A stretch of 10,239 bases of DNA from an uncultured Senegalimassilia sp. (GTDB lineage: Bacteria > Actinomycetota > Coriobacteriia > Coriobacteriales > Eggerthellaceae): positions 1 through 10,239 of the forward strand of contig NZ_CAKTVU010000034.1 of NCBI RefSeq assembly GCF_934630535.1, in the 5' to 3' direction. Within the stretch, counting starts at the first letter, position 1. Each line of letters begins with the position of its first letter. This document shows, piece after piece, positions 5,631 to 10,239 of this stretch. A program made the position numbers and the translations under genes. A model generated the notes under the pieces. The model was not told the DNA's origin and searched no databases. It was given only the letters and a program-made list of their open reading frames with translations.

Positions 5631-5652
5631 AGCTGACATGAATAGATCAGCT
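5631..5652 (+). other. second small hairpin before atpE
   Basis: agctga (5631-5636) pairs with tcagct (5647-5652) around a 10-nt loop. It is a weak structure on its own. It lies 43 nt upstream of the atpE ribosome binding site and leaves that site unpaired. Confidence 0.3.
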
Positions 5653-5707
5653 TGGGCATATTGGCATGAGCACGGAGAAGGCTCCGGGTTCAACGAAGGA
5701 GGTAATT

Positions 5708-5920
5708 ATGGAAATCACGCTCGCTGCGCTGAAGGTCGTCGGCTATGGCCTCGCCGCCATCGGCCCCGGCATCGGCATCGGCGTTGCAACGTACGGCCTG
5801 TGCGTGTCCGCTGCACGCCAGCCTGAGATGAAGGGCACCCTGATGGGCTACTTCTTCATCGGCGCTGCTATGTCCGAGGCTCTGGCACTGCTGGGCCTGG
5901 TCCTCTTCTTCATTGGCTAA
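5708..5920 (+). CDS. atpE: F1Fo ATP synthase subunit c
   Basis: Subunit c is the proteolipid that forms the rotating ring. The 70-residue protein is a two-helix hairpin. Helix 1 has the glycine motif GPGIGIG (19-25), the polar loop is ARQPEMKG (36-43), and helix 2 carries the ion-binding carboxylate E57 in AAMSEALALLG. Aligned with the Na+-type Ilyobacter c subunit, the sodium ligands Gln32, Ser66 and Tyr70 fall on I24, A58 and L62, so proton coupling is inferred. The start at 5708 is set by a full AAGGAGGT (5696-5703), far stronger than at other genes here. An upstream in-frame ATG at 5666 would add 14 residues containing that site and lacks a ribosome binding site of its own, so it is rejected. 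Confidence 0.97.
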   Translation: MEITLAALKVVGYGLAAIGPGIGIGVATYGLCVSAARQPEMKGTLMGYFFIGAAMSEALALLGLVLFFIG

Positions 5921-5972
5921 CAGGTTTTCGACTCAAGCAAGACCTATAAGCTAAGGAAAGGAGGCAAGCGAG

Positions 5973-6581
5973 TTGAACGTTAAGAACAAAGTGCTCCGTG
6001 GTTGCGGCAGCGCCGCCGTCGCATTCGGCGCGGCAAGCGCTATGCTTCCTGCTCAGGCATTTGCCGATGAAGGCAGCGGCGTTGCGGCTATCCTGCCGCA
6101 GATGGATGAGTTCATCCCCATGCTCGTTGCGTTCATCATCTTGTGGATCATCCTGGCGAAATTCGGTTGGCCGCTGTTCGAGGGCATGCTTGTCAAGCGC
6201 GAGACCACCATCAAGGACGCTCTCGAGCAGTCCGAGAAGGCTCGTGTCGAAAGCGAGCGCGTGCTCGCCGAGTACAAGCGCCAGCTGGAGGAAACCAAGG
6301 CGCAGTCCGCGCAGATCATCGCCGATGCCAAGAAGACGGGTGAGGCTGTCAAGGCCGATATCACCGCCAAGGCCCAGGCTGAGGCTGCCGGCATGATCGA
6401 GAAGGCTCATGCTGCCATCGAGGCCGACAAGAAGGCCGCTATCGCCGAGCTTCAGGGCTCGGTGGCCGACCTGTCCGTTGCCGTGGCTTCCCGCCTGATC
6501 GGCGAGGATCTCAACGATGACGAGCACCGCAAGATCATCGAGCGCTACGTGAACGAGGCGGGCAGTTTCAATGCCAACTAA
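5973..6581 (+). CDS. atpF: F1Fo ATP synthase subunit b, with probable signal peptide
   Basis: Subunit b is the peripheral stalk that ties subunit a and the membrane to delta/alpha. The TTG start is well supported by AAAGGAGG at 5957-5964 with an 8-nt spacer. The 202-residue protein has a basic N-terminus, a hydrophobic stretch (about 12-28) ending in AQAFA (27-31) and an acidic DEG, which reads as a cleavable signal peptide cut after A31. The real membrane anchor follows at about 46-64 (IPMLVAFIILWIILAKF), then a long charged coiled coil (about 73-165) rich in Ala, Glu and Lys, and a C-terminal segment that binds delta. Usual b subunits are about 155-175 residues, so the extra length equals the N-terminal extension. 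Cys11 does not fit a lipobox. The 3' end overlaps atpH by 11 bp. Confidence 0.95.
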   Translation: MNVKNKVLRGCGSAAVAFGAASAMLPAQAFADEGSGVAAILPQMDEFIPMLVAFIILWIILAKFGWPLFEGMLVKRETTIKDALEQSEKARVESERVLAEYKRQLEETKAQSAQIIADAKKTGEAVKADITAKAQAEAAGMIEKAHAAIEADKKAAIAELQGSVADLSVAVASRLIGEDLNDDEHRKIIERYVNEAGSFNAN

Positions 6582-7148
6582 CCGCCATGTTCAAAAGGAA
6601 AAGGTTGCAACCTATGCATCCGTTCTGCTGGATGCCGCTTTGGCGGCAGGCGGCCAGGATGCGGTGCTAGAGGTTCGCGACCAAGCCGAGCGCATTATCC
6701 GCATTATGCGTTCGAACATGGATCTCTCTAGCTCTTTGCAAGACAGCTCTTATACGCCCGAGCAGAGGAACAGCCTTGCGCGCAACGTATTCGCGCAGGC
6801 ACATCCTGTCCTTGTCGATGTCTTGGCCGTCATGGCCGAGCGCGGGGACTTCGCGTTGCTCTCGCGCGTATGGGAGAGCTACGGAGAGCAGGTCGAACGC
6901 AAGTTGAACGTCACCGTGGTCGACGTAACGACCGTTGTGCCGCTCGACGATCACCTGCGCGAGGTTATTACGAAGAAATCCGAAGCCGACTTGGGCACCA
7001 AGGTCGTTTTGCGCGAAAGCATCGACAAGTCCCTGATCGGCGGCATTTTGATGAGCGCCAACGGCAAGCGAATCGACGCCAGCATGACGTCGCAGCTTGA
7101 GGCGGCTCGCAACGTGCTGAAACATTCCACAGATGGAGGTGAATGCTA

Positions 7149-7149
<1 letters not shown>
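6571..7149 (+). CDS. atpH: F1Fo ATP synthase subunit delta
   Basis: Delta (OSCP-type) links the top of the F1 head to the b stalk. The 192-residue protein shows the family layout: an N-terminal helical domain (about 8-105) starting VATYASVLLDAAL, and a C-terminal domain with NVTVVDVTTVVPLDD (113-127) and the signature GGILMSANGKRIDASM (157-172). The ATG at 6571 lies inside the end of atpF (11-bp overlap). No good ribosome binding site precedes it, so translation is probably coupled to atpF. Family length is about 175-185, so it is slightly long at the N-terminus. The stop TAG overlaps the likely GTG start of atpA (TAGTG). Confidence 0.94.
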
Positions 7150-8714
<1,565 letters not shown>

Positions 8715-8725
8715 GGTAGGTAGAG

Positions 8726-9628
8726 ATGCCCAACCTTCACGACATTGAAAGGCGTATCGGCTCCGTCTCTTCGACGAAGCAGATCACGCGTACCATGGAA
8801 ATGGTTGCTGCTGCGAAGATCCGCCTTGCTGGCGAGCGCGTGGCGGCGGCTACGCCGTACGCCGAGTCCATGGTCGAAATGTTGGCCAACGTTGCCAAGC
8901 GTGTAGGTGGCTCCGAGAATGCGCTGTTGCGCAAGCATGACGAGGTCAAGAACGTGCTGATCGTCGTCGTCGTGTCGGACCGTGGTCTGGCCGGCGGCTT
9001 CAACAGCAACGTGCTGCGCCAAGTCGATCGTTTGATGAAGAGCAAGCAGGCGGCCGGCGCTGAGGTTAGCGTGGTTGCCTGCGGCAAGAAGGCTATCGGC
9101 TATTACACGTACCGTCGTGTCGAGCCGGTTCTCGCCTTCGCGGGCCAGTCTGCCGACCCCACGGTAGAGGCTGCGGACGAGATCGCCGCATATGCGGTCG
9201 ATGCTTACGCCAATGGATCGATCGACGAGGTCATCGTGGTGTACAACCACGCTAAGAATTCGGCAGAGCAGCAGCTTCGCGAGGAGTTGCTGCTCCCCGT
9301 CGACACGTCGGCCATCGAAGCCGCAAAGGCCGAGAGCGCCGATGAGTCCGCGGGCGAGAAGCTTGAGGGCGATGTGATCTTCGAGCCGAGCCCTGAAGCT
9401 GTTCTTGACCAGCTGCTGCCGGCGTATGTTCGCACTACGCTATATCATGCGCTGATCGACTCGGCAGCTGCTGAGCAGGGCGCACGCCGCAACGCCATGA
9501 TGTCGGCAACGGACAATGCCACCGAGATGGTTAACACGTTGACCAGATTGTATAACCGCGTACGCCAGGGCGCTATCACGACCGAGATTTCGGAAATCGT
9601 CGGTGGCGCTGCTGCTTTGGAGGATTAA
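8726..9628 (+). CDS. atpG: F1Fo ATP synthase subunit gamma
   Basis: Gamma is the central rotor shaft that couples c-ring rotation to catalysis. The 300-residue protein (287 in E. coli) has the two coiled-coil ends: N-terminal residues 1-58 with STKQITRTMEMVAAAKI (16-32), and C-terminal residues about 225-297 with ARRNAMMSATDNATEMV (253-269), the gamma signature region. Between them lies the Rossmann-like domain with SDRGLAGGFNSN (84-95). An acidic linker (about 199-216, rich in Glu, Ala and Ser) accounts for part of the extra length. The ribosome binding site is modest (GGTAGG near 8715-8720). The TAA directly abuts the atpD start codon. Confidence 0.97.
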   Translation: MPNLHDIERRIGSVSSTKQITRTMEMVAAAKIRLAGERVAAATPYAESMVEMLANVAKRVGGSENALLRKHDEVKNVLIVVVVSDRGLAGGFNSNVLRQVDRLMKSKQAAGAEVSVVACGKKAIGYYTYRRVEPVLAFAGQSADPTVEAADEIAAYAVDAYANGSIDEVIVVYNHAKNSAEQQLREELLLPVDTSAIEAAKAESADESAGEKLEGDVIFEPSPEAVLDQLLPAYVRTTLYHALIDSAAAEQGARRNAMMSATDNATEMVNTLTRLYNRVRQGAITTEISEIVGGAAALED

Positions 9629-10239
9629 ATGGCTGAACATTTGTTTACTAAGGAGGAGGTCGAGGCCAGCAAAGGCGCCACGGGTCGCATCGTGCGAATC
9701 GTCGGTCCTGTTGTTGACGTCGAGTTCCCCCCTGATCAGCTGCCGGCGATTTACAACGCGCTGACGGTTGACGCTAAGACCGAGGCGGGCGACCTGCACG
9801 TCGTCCTCGAGGTCGAAACCCACCTGCCGGGCAACATCGTCCGTTCCGTCGCCATGAGCTCGACCGACGGTCTGATCCGTGGCCTGGACGTCTTGGACAC
9901 GGGTCATCCCATCATGATGCCCGTCGGCCAGGAGACCCTGGGCCGCATTTGGAACGTCATGGGCGAGCCCGTTGACGAGAAGCCCATGCCCGAGGTTACC
10001 GGCTACATGCCCATCCATCGTCCTGCTCCCGAGTATGACGAGCTGGTCACGAAGACTGAGATCTTCGAGACGGGCATCAAGGCCATCGACCTCATCGAGC
10101 CGTTCGTCAAGGGCGGTAAGACCGGCCTGTTCGGCGGCGCCGGCGTTGGCAAGACCGTTATCATCCAGGAGCTCATCAACAACCTGGCTCAGGAGCACGG
10201 CGGCACTTCCGTGTTCACCGGCGTTGGCGAGCGTACCCG
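9629..10239 (+). CDS. atpD: F1Fo ATP synthase subunit beta (partial, runs off the window)
   Basis: Beta is the catalytic subunit of F1. The visible 203 codons cover the beta-barrel domain (GRIVRIVGPVVDVEFP, 19-34) and the start of the nucleotide-binding domain. Walker A GGAGVGKT is at 169-176 with catalytic lysine K175, and GVGERT (198-203) carries catalytic E201; these correspond to E. coli K155 and E181 with a constant offset of 20. The offset is partly explained by an N-terminal extension of about 15 residues (MAEHLFTKEEVEASK) before the barrel. The start is well supported by GGAGG at 9619-9623 with a 5-nt spacer. The C-terminal half, including DELSEED, and atpC lie beyond the edge. Confidence 0.97.
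   Translation, partial: MAEHLFTKEEVEASKGATGRIVRIVGPVVDVEFPPDQLPAIYNALTVDAKTEAGDLHVVLEVETHLPGNIVRSVAMSSTDGLIRGLDVLDTGHPIMMPVGQETLGRIWNVMGEPVDEKPMPEVTGYMPIHRPAPEYDELVTKTEIFETGIKAIDLIEPFVKGGKTGLFGGAGVGKTVIIQELINNLAQEHGGTSVFTGVGERT

Noticed and set aside
5666..5707. Upstream in-frame ATG for atpE adding 14 residues
   Set aside because: No ribosome binding site before it, and the added codons contain the perfect AAGGAGGT that serves ATG 5708.
5973..6008. Lipoprotein signal on subunit b (Cys11)
   Set aside because: LRGC has Arg at a position where the lipobox needs a small or aliphatic residue, and no hydrophobic stretch precedes the cysteine.

Overview
The window carries housekeeping genes of a moderately GC-rich bacterium with strong Shine-Dalgarno sites. 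The gene order is threonylcarbamoyl-AMP synthase (tsaC/sua5), rpiB, glyA, dCMP deaminase, then the F1Fo ATP synthase operon atpI-B-E-F-H-A-G-D. It resembles the classic Gram-positive layout (Bacillus subtilis ywlC...rpiB-glyA-upp-atp), with a dCMP deaminase gene in the slot that upp occupies there. Composition, protein sequences and this order point to an actinobacterium of the class Coriobacteriia (Eggerthellaceae-like). That placement is inference from recognition, not from a search. All genes are on the + strand.

Positions 1-82 may hold the last codons of an upstream gene. Positions 83-1132 form an unusually long gene-free stretch (about 1.05 kb). It opens with two near-identical intrinsic terminators and continues with degenerate copies of their 3' half (core like gggcccttttgcgtttt), a diverged 47-bp repeat pair and several further hairpins. 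The last hairpin lies just upstream of a tiny leader ORF whose peptide resembles the N-terminus of tsaC.

Positions 1133-2272 hold tsaC (tRNA t6A synthesis) and rpiB (pentose phosphate pathway), closed by a terminator. glyA (2442-3698) has its own extended -10 promoter candidate. It is followed by a strong hairpin without a U-tract and then the dCMP deaminase gene (3778-4263), so one-carbon metabolism and dUMP/dTMP supply sit side by side.

An AT-rich 190-bp leader separates these from the atp operon (from 4453 to beyond the right edge). The operon is tightly packed, with short overlaps or abutting ends (atpF/H, atpH/A, atpG/D). The exception is the 127-nt atpB-atpE spacer, which carries a GNRA-capped hairpin and ends in a full AAGGAGGT site, fitting the high copy number of the c subunit. 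Subunit c lacks the Na+-coordinating residues, so the enzyme is probably proton-coupled. Subunit b starts at TTG and carries an apparent cleavable signal peptide; alpha probably starts at GTG. The beta gene runs off the window just after the GERT motif, and atpC is not in view.

No mobile element, CRISPR array, tRNA or rRNA was seen. The least explained part is the repeat- and hairpin-rich region 83-1048. The rest is a conventional core-genome region with some unusual translational details.
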